Assembly: GCA_024349245.1 (NCBI GenBank)
Contig: JALDNG010000807.1
Coordinates: 20,772 to 84,771 of the forward strand
Reading direction: 5' to 3'
Length of the DNA stretch: 64,000 bases
From: Neodontobutis hainanensis
Taxonomy: Eukaryota; Chordata; Actinopteri; Gobiiformes; Odontobutidae
The translations under genes were made by a program, and so were the position numbers. This document shows, one piece after another, positions 46,601-58,665 of this stretch (the first letter of the stretch is position 1; every line of letters starts with the position of its first letter). A model generated the notes under the pieces. That model did not search any database and was not told where the DNA came from. It saw nothing but the letters and a program-made list of their open reading frames with translations.

Positions 46601-49600
46601 TTTGAGCTCTTTTCATCTACCCCTAAAGACTTTCTAGTGTCCATCAGTGACAGGTATTGTAATGTGTTACATGTATTCAATTATAGTCACTTATAGACCA
46701 CTTACAGTATTTATATGCACACAGTTAACTTTTAAAACACTTTTAAAAGTGTTTTAGCACACATTAAAACATTGTTGACATTTTGTTCATCTGTGTTATC
46801 TTGAGTATGAGCTTTAAATGAGCTTTCATGTGCCATTCTTGAACACAACCTTTGAATTCCCCCTTTGTCACAAAATGGCAAACAGCATTAGCATCCAGCT
46901 GTGAAATTAGCTGTGTATTGAGAGCATTATGTCTGACATTCACTGTGATATTTTTAGATACAAATGCTTTTTCTTACTCTGCTTGCAGATATCCTACCAA
47001 CAAGTGGGTGAAGCTTGGCACTTTTCATGCTCGTGATGAGCGCATAGTCCAGAGTTTCCCTTTGGATGAGCAGCTCTATGCTAAATATGTGAAGGTAATC
47101 GTTGTTGTTTATTTTTATCACTACCAGAGGGGAGGAATATATGACAAAACAATATTTTTTTCTTTGTTCTTCCCATTCCTTCACACTTCTTAATACATAA
47201 ATATACATTAGAACACATTCACTGCTCTGTAAGAGGCATTTAAGCTCAGGGGACCCTATGACTTCATTGTACGTTACCCATGTCATCTGCCCTGCCTGTT
47301 ACCACTCCCTCCTTTGGAATAGAGTGTGTGGCTGAGATAATGACTGTAAGGGTGTTTTATGAATGTACCAATTGGATGGTTTGTGTCTCCAGTGGCAGGA
47401 AATAAACAATTCTTGAGTCTCCTGTGTCTGCTTTAATGATCTCACTGACGGTCGTCTCTATTATGGCCTTTATGTATTGAACTCAAATGTTACTGTCCTT
47501 TTCTAAACTACCTCGTTTCAAACCACTTTACTTTTATACTTTTATTGTTGCTCACTTAAAACTGTTGATTATTGATAAATGCAGGCGTAATTAATGTGAC
47601 TTTGTTATGGGAATTTTACTTATGAATTATGTCATTATTGTTTTCTTTTTCTGAAACGTCAGCATAGTTCTGAGCTGTTTATCTCTAGTTTTATATTTTT
47701 AATGTTTATTTTTGACTTCTCATAAGTCTTTCTATTCCAAAGCTTTGTATTTGACCTGTAATATGACATATTATTGGCAAATTCTCAACTCGCTTGTTGC
47801 TGGAATCAAGCTTTACTAATTTCTTTATCTTGTCTTGTCTCTCTTCCTGTCTTCCTCTCGCATTAGATGTTCATCAAGTACATAAAGGTTAGCACTCTTC
47901 TGTTTCTGTCAGAGGATATGATGCACCACTTTTAATGAGCAAACTCTAAATAGGAAAGCCTTGGATGCATGTGAACATTATTAACCAAGTATAACTCACT
48001 TAGTGGTTGGCTCTTCACATTTATAGTCTCACATTTGTGGTGGATTGTGGGTTTGTGGACTGGGCAACATACTATTTTTGGGAGCGGCACTAGATTATTG
48101 TTTGTCATTTTTCACTGAAAGAGTTTTTCTGTTTTCTCTGCAGGTAGAGCTTCTCTCTCATTTTGGATCAGAGCACTTCTGTCCTCTCAGTCTCATTCGG
48201 TAATTATTTTCTTATGTGTACTTTATTCTGCTACATTCAGTAACACATCAGTGTTCGACATAAGAGTTATAGTAACAAGGAATAATTGCCACTTATATTG
48301 TCCAAATACTAAAATGATTTATAGGTTACAGATCGTCTCTCTCTGCTCCTCTGAGCCACACTTAAACTGCTAAATCTTAATGCACTAATTATTAGTCTTT
48401 GTGCACTAAATATTAAGCAAAGTTTACATTTTTGTTGTCTTCATAGACCCTGGGTTTATTCTGTAGACTGTGGACCTTTTAGCAAAAAATAAATGCAGCT
48501 TTCTGATGACTAGCACTAAAGCAAAACAAACCTAAGCTCAGACAGTCGCGAGCAGGATCTGTTAGAGGGAAAGGGAGAGGCATGCAGACGCAGCGAGAGG
48601 AGACCGGAGGAAAAGTTTGGTAAATACATCCAGGACAGTTACATTTCGGTGTTATAGGTATTTTACTAAGCTGGCGCCGCCTATGCTTACCTTCACAGAC
48701 AGATTTACAGACTGTGGCTGTAACATTTAATTCAGGATTATTTAAGACCAAACAACACAGCGCTGCCTCTGTCTCTGAGCCACTGCTCTTCCTGTTGTTT
48801 CTAACCTTACAGAGCACATTAACAATGTGAAAAACTCAGTGAGGGTTGTTAGCCATGTTGTTGTTGCAGACTTATTTTCACTGCCAACGGCTCCGAATCC
48901 CTCTTTGCAGTCCTTTATTTTGACTGTAGTCTTGTAACACTTACATTTTTGTAACTTTACATTAGTGTTTGTGTCCAAAGCTTGGATTAAAGCAGTTTTT
49001 TTTTTTGTATTATACAGAAATGATATTGCTCTGTCGATACAACTCTTCTAACCTGCCGCCGAAAAGCCTGTTCTTTCCCACAGCAAGCCACTCAAATGCG
49101 CGATGAACAAAAGAAAACTAATCACATAGCGAGTAGCTGGGACTTGTGTTAGAAAAGCCAATCAGCCGCTGTCAAAGCCGGTGTGTGAGAGAGGAGAAGG
49201 GGAGGCGGAGGAGCACAGAGGCTAAGCAGCGGACTGAGCGTGTAAAGAAGGTTTTCATAATCGTTGGCCTTATTGGGATCAAGGTATCTTTATTATCCCC
49301 AAAGGGGCAAATTGGGGAAGGGCCCAATACACACACTACGTCAATGGGCGACAGGCTACTAAATGGACGATCACCAGTGGCGCCCCTCCCTCCCTCCATC
49401 CAATAGGGTGCACAAGCTCTTAGTCTCTTGGAATTAGAGATAAAACGTCTTCACCTTGAGTCCAGAAGCTTTTACTTTAACCTTGTTTTCTAGATGTTCA
49501 TGATAAAATATTTATTTGCTCCTCCCTTGTTATGTGCCTTTACAACTAAAGTTTTCTTATAGTTAATTGATTTAGCATTGTCGCTACATTTTTCTCAAAG

Positions 49601-52600
49601 AGTAACAACTAGTCATGTTAACATGGTTAAAAAGTCATTTGCAGTGCAGTAAGACAGAACGTTTATGGTTTATCTGTAGGGTGTTTGGTACCAGTATGGT
49701 GGAGGAGTATGAGGAGATTGCTGAATCCCAGTACCCTTCAGAAAGACTGGAGTTCCTGGATGAAGACTATGGTAAGAGGATTTCATTCAGTGACATTCAT
49801 AGAGGATTTGAACTATCTTTAAAGATTGATAGTTTTATAATAAAATATTAGTGCTGGGCAAGTTACCGCATTGTTATTGCGTTAGCGCATTAATAAATTA
49901 ACAGCGACAATTATTTTATCGCATTATATTGATGAACAGCAGGAACTGCACTCACATGCTCTGACTGTAATGAAAACACAAGAGAGACATTTATATTGTT
50001 TACATTGTTATAATGTTATGATCGAGGCTCTGGACATAACTCGTTTTTCTTTAACAAACTAAACTAAATATTAATGCCCTGGCAGTGGCAACTATTTGTT
50101 GTTTAATAGTTAATTTGATTAAATTAATGTTTAGGTTGAGATTTACAAGAAATATTTTAACTGCTACTAACTTTTTAACTGCTGTAAAAAGCACCTTATT
50201 TGTTTAAAGTGTTTGCAAACCATATGTTATTGCACTTTTGTTTATATAGCAGTACTTTCAAAATAGAGTATGCAATACACAAATTTTTAATTCATTATTA
50301 ATTTTTGGTATAATACAATTAATCGCAGAACTTGTACGATTAATCGCGATTAAACGCTTTAATCGTTGCCCAGCACTAATATATATACACCAGTGAGTTC
50401 CCCTTTTGTAAGAACAATGCCTGGGCAGCAAATCTCTGTAAGGGATCTAGTGGAGTCATGTTGCAGCCTCTGTAGCCACATGCCTGAGGCCAGGGTTGAC
50501 TATAAATACCACTAGGGCCATTCCCTTTTTCTTTCTCATTTCCGATCCATTGTTTTTGCTTTACATATAAACTTTAACACATGATCATTATTTAATTTTA
50601 TTTTATTTATTTTAACTTTTTGTAACATTTTTCAGACTATCCTCCAGGCTATCAACCATCAGAAGACAAGGCTTCAAAAAATCTCCTGGGCTCTGCTACC
50701 AGTATGTACACACACCTACTACATGTGTTTTGATTGTTCGCATAACTGCCAACACACATCATCATTTGCCTTGGCCTGGCATGGTAGAAAATAATGCATC
50801 TTGGTGATGATTACAAACATATTTCTGTGTGATGAGTGAAGAATGCAGCAAAGTATTTTAACATGTTTACACCCCTTGTAAACATTTCCTCATTCTGTAG
50901 CAGCCTGTGGTTGCAGTTTGCAGCTGAAATCCTCAATCCAAGCTTGATATCTATTTTTCCATTACCCTACCCCTGTCTTTAGCCCCTTTTCAAATACTAA
51001 GCCTATGTGGCTTCATGCTGTGTACACAGACATCGACTGAGGCTAGGATGGAGTTTTATTTATTTATTTATTTTTTTACAAACCACACTCCACATACATA
51101 CTGGCTCCTCTATGTATAAACTGGCATTGGAATCCTCTATACATACAGAGAGGTTGTTTCACCATATTAGTACATAGAGACTCAAAAATGACCAAAGGAG
51201 ATGCCATTATTAATAACACGGTTTTACAGTTACAAGAAGAGAGACGTATTGCCTCAAAACCTTTTAAAAGTCTTTATTTAAGTGTAATGAATGTAAGTAT
51301 GTGTGTGTTTGCTTCCTACAGATGCCATCCTCAACATGGTGAACAACATTGCTGCTAACGTGCTGGGTGGAAAGCCAGAGTTGGAGGGAGCAGAAACAGG
51401 AGGTATTCCTCTCTTGTACATTTACTTAACATTTCCTGATCCATTACTTCATTGCTAGAATGTTAGAATGTATTTGTTGCCAAGTTCTTTTAACGTACAT
51501 AATACATGACAGACTTGTAGATGAAATGTAACATGTTTATATTCACCCTATTTTAAAATAAAGCTACACTTTAATTTTGTATATTCTGCTATCATGTATG
51601 AAGATTTTTTTTAGGTCTTTGTGCTTTTATTGATAGTTGACAGTAGGTTGACAAGAAACGAGGAGAGAGAAAGGGGTGGCATTGTTCTTTGCGAGTGCTC
51701 TACCCGCCCCTTATCCGACTTAACTTTTGGCATGCGCTATCTGTCTTGGGGGTTTGCTGGTGACGCAAAAAAGTGTTGTGCACGACGTTTACCTCACAGG
51801 CACTGAAAGTTGTAAGTCAGTAAGTCCCTTGTTCCTGTAGAGGGAGAAGGGGGTGTAGTAGGGAAATCAGTTCTAACTGGAACAGACCGGTTAATGTTTT
51901 TTTCTTTATCCAAACATGTGTGTTTTCCAATCTCAATAAACATGAGGTTTCTGTTTTAAAGTCTACCTCCTACAGCTCCTCGAGATTAGAAATAAAGACT
52001 GTTCTTGAAGTGTAGTTTAGTGTTGCCTTAATTGTTTTTTTTCCCCCTCAATTGTTAGGTAATGCATCAACTGAGGCCCAGAATGAAGTTGAGGGGAGCA
52101 AAGATGTTACCGCTCAACCTGTTGTAACCACCCAGACCTCTGCAGTGTAAGAGCAACATTTTGATAAATTATGAGGCATGTCCTATAAATGATTAAAAAC
52201 CTCTGTATCCATTTCCTAACGTCCAGACTGGAGCCTGGCAAGCTGGGACATCATGAAACTGGGCAAGAGGAGGTTAATTACAGTCACTTTCCGACACCTC
52301 CCCTAACATCCCCTGAACCGGTTGAGGAGAGGCAGATTGTCACTTTGGTCGAGGAGGAAGAGGATGAAGAGCCCAGACAGTCTACAGTCACACTGATGGA
52401 GGAGGAAACTGAGGACGAGGAGGAGACAAGAAAGGAGGCAGACCGGAACCAGTGGGAGAGCCAGGCCTATTGTCCTTTCTCCTCCTTCTCGTCCCTGTCT
52501 CTGTCCTGCATGGCCACGCTGCCTGAGTTGCTTCATCGCTGGTGTTCAGCCAAACTGGCTAAGGAGAGGCTCCGCAGCCTTCGGCGGAGAAACCAGACTC

Positions 52601-55600
52601 GCACACATACACACTTACTCACACACACACCTTCATTAGACCCTGTTCCGGTCCCTACTCCTTCCCAAGAAGTCCTCTCTGTCACAGAAAAGACCCCGGA
52701 GACAGTGGTGCTACCAAAGGAACAAAATGAGGACAAACCTCTCGGTGAAGTGCAGACCAATCCCGTCAATGATACACACACTCCAGACTTTAGTATCCTT
52801 CTTGAACCAAGTAGAGTCTCTACCATCCCACCGCAGAGCTTCTCAGACAGCCACAGCTCCCAAACACAACCGACCCCCACCAATGAGGCAAACGTGCTGC
52901 CTCCTGTCAAAGACGCAGCCTTAGACTCTCTCCCCACGCCCCCCCTTCCAGCTGTGTCCATCCCAGAGACACAACAGGCCAGCAGAGCCACACCAACGCC
53001 CACTGTGAACTTTACACCACATCCTCAAGAATCAGAGGAAGCCTTTTCTGCTTTTGAGGTTCCTTCTGCCAAGGAGCAGCCCATTCAGCCTCTTCCCACT
53101 GCTTCAAGGCCGGAAGACCTCATACCTCCTCCCACGGAACTGCCAACACCTGTATCCACACCGGACACTCATACAGACACAGAAAAGTTCGAGAGTGTCC
53201 TAGCTTCTCAGACCCATGGGGAACAAGGAGACTCCGTCAATCAGACTGGAGAGGCCCCTCAAGGTGATCACATAGTGGAGGAGGACCTGTTAAACAGCAG
53301 TGGGAATGGGAACGGCCACCGGACAGCTACAGATTTCTATGCAGAGCTGCAGAATGGTGGAGATTATAACGGGGGTGCTGTAAATGGCAATGGAGGAGCA
53401 GTGCACGGCTCAAGTCAAAAGGAGAGTGTGTTCATGAGGCTAAATAACAGGATCAAAGCTCTGGAGATGAACATGAGTCTGTCCAGCAGATACCTGGAGG
53501 AGCTCAGCCAAAGGTAAAAACAATGGAAAAACATTTATAGAAGGATATGTGTACAAGGATTTGGATATATAATTGTTATTTTAACTGTTATAGATATCGC
53601 AAACAGATGGAGGAGATGCAAAGAGCCTTCAATAAGACCATCATCAAACTGCAGAACACGTCCCGTATTGCCGAGGAGCAGGTCAGTTAGCAAAAAGCTA
53701 GAAGTCTATGTTTACTACCTTAACAAATAACAGCATTAAACCATTTGTTTATCTAAGACACAATTGGAATTTTACAATTTGTCTGTAGTTATGAGTGAAT
53801 CGCTGCCTAAAGCAGAAACATGACAATTTTTTCTGCAATAACTACACAAAGAAAAGTAAAATGTAAATGTTATTTAATGACTTTACTGTAAAAGTGGTAA
53901 CTGTGACTTTATTGAATCAGGACCAGAAGCAGACGGAGTCTATCCAGGTTCTGCAGAGCCAACTGGAGAATGTCACTAAGCTAATGCTCAATCTGACTGC
54001 CACAGTCAGCCAGTTACAGAGAGAGGTAACATACAAGCTAGTTAGTCGGCTGTAGATGTTTTCATTTGGAGTTGATCTTTTTGTTTTGTTTGTTTGACTG
54101 TGCTTGTCTTTCTGCAGGTATCTGATCGCCAAAGCTACTTGGTAGTGTCTCTGGTGTTGTGCTTGTTACTGGGTGTCCTGTTGTGTCTGCAGTGCTGCCG
54201 TAGCACTGCTCCTAATCCCAGCACAAGCACTGCTGTCCTTCCCAAGAGTAACCACTACCCCAGCCCCAAGAGGTTTGTCTTTCTGTATCATACACATATA
54301 CTCCCAAACTACCATTTTCTATTTGGGGAATTATTATTATTATTAGATTTGTGATCATGTTGACAGAATGTGAAAATCCAAGTAAATGATATTTTCTTTG
54401 GCAGGTGCTTTTCCTCCTATGATGACATGAGTATAAAACGGAAGGTGGCCTGTCCATTTGTCCGATCCAAGTCATTTCATTTGTCTTCTACAGAAGGTAG
54501 AACAAACACTTTGACAACTTAAACACACAACCCTGTATTCCTATTAGCATTCCTTCTATATTTATCTCTATAGTTTCTCTGTTCACCTTTGTGTTGTTTG
54601 TTAGTATATTATTGTGTCTTTTTTATACAGTCTGTGTAGCCAATATAGAAAATGCCTTGAGCAAGTCCTCAAAGAGAACGGGTCTCTGCGGGAGATAAAA
54701 AGAAAAAATGTCTATCGTAATGAGTAATGTAACCTGAAACTCCTCCTGCTGTTCATTATCCCCAACTACATGTGTGTGTCTGTGTGTGTGAGTTTGCCCT
54801 TGGGAGTGTGCGGCTGTTATTGCCAGCTTGTGAGCACATGCAGGCTTAAGTAGTGTAAGAACAGGGCACACAGCTTTGCAGACTCATGCTAGACATTTGC
54901 AAGTAGTAATCAATGATCAGTAAATAAATTTAAAACTGTTTAAATTAGTGTTTCTTAAGCATAAATGTTTGAGGTACTGTGTGAATATTTACAAAAACTA
55001 CTTGCAAGGCCACTTCATGCTTGTTACATGTATGTTTCTGTTTCCCATTTCATCATTAACCTGCCCCTCTCCCCTCCCCAGTAGGTCCAGATGACTTGTA
55101 CATTGTAGAACCGCTAAGGTTTTCTCCAGAGAAAAAGGTACAGTATTGCATTAACTGCTGATGTTGGCCTTGTTTTGAGTGCTTGGTGTTTTGTGTGTAA
55201 ACCATAAGTGTGACAAAGCATCCGTGTTTTTTCTTGAGACTCTGGTTTGTGGGCTCACGGAAATAAAAGGGCCATGTTAACCTTTACACAAATATATGAC
55301 ATGTCTGACATATTTGTGTGACCCCTTTATGACTTGGCTAATATCAAGTTTTATGTGTTAACTGTTGTGTAACTTGTTACTAGCGAAAAGGAAATAAATT
55401 TACTAAGTGTCTGCATTTTTCATTCATTGACCCCACTTTTCCTTTTTCACAGAAAAAGCGCTGCAAGACAAAGTCTTTGGACAAAGCTGAGACACTGAAG
55501 GTTTCTGATCTCTCTGTTCCACTCACTAATGGGAGTCTTAACTGTAATGGATTTTATCCTTCGCTACCTGCCCCACCTGTGCCACCACCTCTTACCCCTT

Positions 55601-55992
55601 CACCATCACCACCTCCCCCGCAACTCCCCCCCTCTTCTGTGGAGGAGGTAACCCTGCCACCCGGTACTGCCAAGGAGAGCCCTTCAGAGAGCAGCAGCAT
55701 CAGCAGTTGCAGCAGCTCATCCTCCCACTCTGAGGAGACCTACACAAGCCGCCTCCCTCCTCCTAGCCTGTGCAATGGCCACAGGCTGCCTTTTGCTCTC
55801 AACAAACCTCTGAAGTCCCGCCAAGAGAAGCGTTCAATGAAGAGGCTAAAGTCCCGGCAGACAGAGCTGCAGTTTCCGTCAATGCCAGCAGGTAGCATTA
55901 GCTCCCTGTCCAGTCTACAACAGCTCATTAAAGGAAACAAGGAGCTCAGTGTTGGGACCATTGGAGTGACTGCTGTCACAGGACATGTCTGA
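31792..55992 (+). CDS. suco: SUN domain-containing ossification factor (SUCO)
   Basis: ER membrane glycoprotein with a SUN domain, needed for collagen production in bone cells (Opt/C1orf9). Exons: 31792-31844, 42441-42560, 43607-43708, 43821-44152, 44889-45029, 45271-45443, 45748-45859, 46111-46238, 46396-46463, 46546-46653, 46989-47094, 47867-47887, 48144-48199, 49680-49771, 50636-50701, 51322-51402, 52059-52146, 52227-53513, 53594-53681, 53921-54025, 54118-54272, 54405-54496, 55082-55137 and 55453-55992. Order of parts: signal peptide; acidic low-complexity region; EDIPTFDEWKKQVMEVEKEK; SUN domain ([68 protein letters not shown]); a Pro/Glu-rich 1.3-kb exon; coiled coil (FMRLNNRIKALEMNMSLSSRYLEELSQRY begins it); TM helix (YLVVSLVLCLLLGVLLCLQ); tail ending GVTAVTGHV. 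Total about 1,390 codons against 1,254 in human. The exon 2/3 phase and the exon 6 frame are inconsistent (see findings). Confidence 0.94.
36351..37080. mobile_element. Non-autonomous DNA transposon (MITE-like)
   Basis: The two ends are imperfect inverted repeats: gagttgttacaattcc... on the left and ...ggtatcggaacaaccct on the right. They are flanked by the direct repeat gtttctttaa (36341-36350 and 37081-37090). The interior repeats 'ggtatcgg'-type motifs near the right end. The tatcggaacaaccct end is familiar from teleost short DNA elements, perhaps hAT-related; the family is not certain. It contains the smaller palindrome at 36821-36963. Confidence 0.65.
36821..36963. repeat. Nested inverted repeat (143 bp)
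   Basis: 28-bp arms at 36821-36848 and 36936-36963 are inverse copies with two mismatches (core acattttatcat). They surround an 87-bp centre. This looks like a small palindromic insertion inside the larger element. Confidence 0.8.
40576..40606. repeat. Poly(T) tract
   Basis: About 31 consecutive T residues in suco intron 1. Confidence 0.95.
48200..49679. other. suco intron 13, partly unexplained
   Basis: A 1.5-kb intron inside the SUN domain. Its middle (about 48540-49410) is GC-richer than the rest of the intron and gives several short open frames on both strands. A fragment at 49281-49317 (tttattatccccaaaggggc) resembles a widespread fish repeat. I see no exon. Confidence 0.4.
49847..50380. 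mobile_element. MITE with attagtgctgggcaa terminal repeats
   Basis: The 15-bp ends attagtgctgggcaa (49847-49861) and ttgcccagcactaat (50366-50380) are exact inverse copies. Internally, 'ttaatcgcgattaa' motifs near the right end and 'cgcattaataaattaa' near the left end are also roughly inverted. At 534 bp with no coding capacity this is a non-autonomous DNA element, of a type I recognise as common in teleosts. The target-site duplication is not clear in the AT-rich flanks. Confidence 0.75.
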
Positions 55993-57618
55993 GAGCTCAC
56001 TTTTAAACTGGCTATACACACACACTATATGGTAGCAGACTAGGAAAAGATGAGGTCTTGCTGCAACCCAATGAACTAGACAAACAAACGGTGGCAGCAG
56101 CTGCTCAACATCATTTAGGGCCAAAACTGTGGATTTTGGTTATGTTATGTGCCTTTATATCTACCTAGTCCTTTAAAGCTAAACATGTGAAAAAAAATGA
56201 AACTGGTTGGGTGGTCAACATTAATACAAGTCTGCTTCATTGCCATGTATTCAGGATGAGTTCCACTGTTTAAGCACATTGTCACATGACAGCTGAAGAC
56301 CAGCGAGGAGTGACGCTGGATTCATGGCGACATCATTCCTTCGTACATGAGAATTTCAAAGTATTGGGTTTGTTTTGGATGAAATGTGTCATAAAGTTTG
56401 TGTGGAGCTTGACAATTACTACTATTATTTTATTCTATTCTATTCTTTGTTTGTCTGTGTTTTTTTCAGTTCTGTTTAGTGTGACATCCTGACACTACTA
56501 CAGGTGTTAGTATGGGACCAGAGTGTTTTCTGAGTCTGTTTCTCTTTCTTACTTTCTTGGTCAGTCTTTTCCAAACCAACCAACGGAGCTAAATGAAGAA
56601 AGCTATATGTGGATGTTTTAGTCCTTACAGTTGTGGAATCCTACTTGTGCGCTGCTTTGAGATGATTTTTTTTTCTACAATGAAGGACAGGGAGAGTTTC
56701 AAATCAGAGCCAATGCTTTTCCTTTCCTGTATCTAAACATTGATCTTCTTTTTTCTTGTTACTTGGGTGGATTGTTTGAGGGCACACTATAGCTGCACTT
56801 ACTAATGAGCTGAATGTTTACACTTTACTTTTTATACACAGACCATACACTCTACTGGGACCTTGCAGATAAATGAAAGAGACCAGAGTTATTTATCTAT
56901 TTATTTATTTAAAAAAACTACAGCTTGTCCTAAAGTAGGCCCAGCCTTGTCTAGATTTACAGTGTCACAGTAATTATTTTAGAAAGAAAACTTAAGGGTA
57001 CTCAAACAAAGTGAAGGTGAATGGTCCTGTTTTTCGGTCTGTTGTCCTGCTGCAGCTCTAGACCACATGTTTTGTAGAAACGTGCTGCAGAGTGAGAGCA
57101 GAAAAGGCTTCTATGTTTGTTTGTTCAGGTCTTTGGTTTGAGTCATTTTAAGTCGCCCTGTTCATGGCTTCCTTGCTAAAACATTCATTTACAACAGTAA
57201 GGTGGCTATGGAAAAGGGGTACTCTTTTAAATAATGAAATGAAAAGCATCTTTTCTATGTAAATTGTTTTATGAATTTCTGATAGCTCCGTTTGGTTGGA
57301 CATGGTCATGTTTGAATTAGTTCTTGAGTCTAAATCTTACTGTAGCTCCTGCTGGCCTGCTCCTTCTTTCTTATTTATGTATTGTCATCCCTGAGTCACT
57401 GCTAACTACCATTTCAGGACTTAATGAGATTTTAATATGTCTGCTTTTAAAAACCACTCGGTGCTTTCAGTGTACACATTTGCGTTTGAGTGGTTCTGTT
57501 TTTTTTTGTTTTTTTTTGTGCACCCCTCACAGATTCTCCAGACTTTTATTAACCCTTCGATGCCCCTTCACTTGTGTGTCTGCCCCACCTTGAATGGGAG
57601 GAGAATGAGATGTTCTTA

Positions 57619-57624
57619 AATAAA
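57619..57624 (+). terminator. suco proximal poly(A) signal
   Basis: AATAAA within ttcttaaataaagggaatg, about 1.63 kb past the stop codon. Confidence 0.5.
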
Positions 57625-58086
57625 GGGAATGCAAGAACGATTGAGATTTATGTGGAACACTATTAATGTGATTTATTGTTCCACAGACCTAACACATCAA
57701 AAATGTTTTTAATAGTTTTGAATGTTTATAATCTTATGTTTGTGTGTGTTTAAACTTGTATGCATGTAAGAGATGGTTTTCTGTCTGTATGCGTGTTTCT
57801 CTGTGTTATGAGAAGGACTACTTTTGAAATAGATTTTTCCTGTACCACGGCAAGAATAGAGAGAAGACCCTGGAGAGAAATTCTGGGTGTTCTTTGAGCA
57901 CTTTGTACAACTCCTCATGCCTTTTTGTTTTACTCGCTTAAGTGCTATAATTTTTCTCTGGTTTCTCTGTGAACGCTGTCTCGCAAAACATTTGTTTCAG
58001 TCTACGCTGGAGATCTGCACAGTATTTCGGCGCACGAGTGAGTTACTACAAAAAACTGTAGTGCCATTAGAAACTGTGAATTTCTA

Positions 58087-58092
58087 AATAAA
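58087..58092 (+). terminator. suco distal poly(A) signal
   Basis: AATAAA followed directly by a T-rich then GT-containing stretch (cttttttttttgttgtcttt), the best cleavage context in the region. Confidence 0.6.
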
Positions 58093-58665
58093 ACTTTTTT
58101 TTTGTTGTCTTTCACATATTTAGTTTTTATTGTGTATTTCCTCAACCAGGTCTCAACAATGAACCCAAATTATATAAGGGTCTTTCTGTGTGGAGTTTCC
58201 ATTTTCTTTCTGTGCTTGGGTCTGCCTGCCAACATCAAAAACATGCTGAGTGGCGGCTGCTGACAATAAATTTTGCCACAAAAATAAAGTCATTAAAAAA
58301 AAAAAAGATTAAATGACTGGGGCCAGGGCCCTGAAACAAAGCAATGTTATGCTTTAGTAATATTGACAAAATTATATAGAGGGCCACTGACCGAGGCACC
58401 AACTGGGGCATTACAATTTTGCTATTTAAATACAAAAATAGACCAAACTAAATTTACTGCTAAAATTACACAAAATAGAGAATACAAATAAGACACTAAA
58501 GTTAAACATCACATATTGTCTAATTTTAGAAAGCCACAAAAAATTACCAACATTTATTCATGTCGTTATTCCGCTGTCCTACGCTTTAATGACTATAGGG
58601 GGCAGCAAAGCACACTTCCAGTGTTACGTTTTAACAGTAAACCATAGAAGAAGCGTAACAACAAC

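Larger units (their letters stand above)
55993..58110 (+). other. suco 3' UTR (about 2.1 kb)
   Basis: No open frame with motifs follows the suco stop codon. Two canonical poly(A) signals lie at 57619-57624 and 58087-58092, which suggests a long 3' UTR with alternative ends. Confidence 0.6.

Noticed and set aside
52533..53003. 156-codon minus-strand frame
   Set aside because: Shadow of the large suco exon 18 on the other strand.
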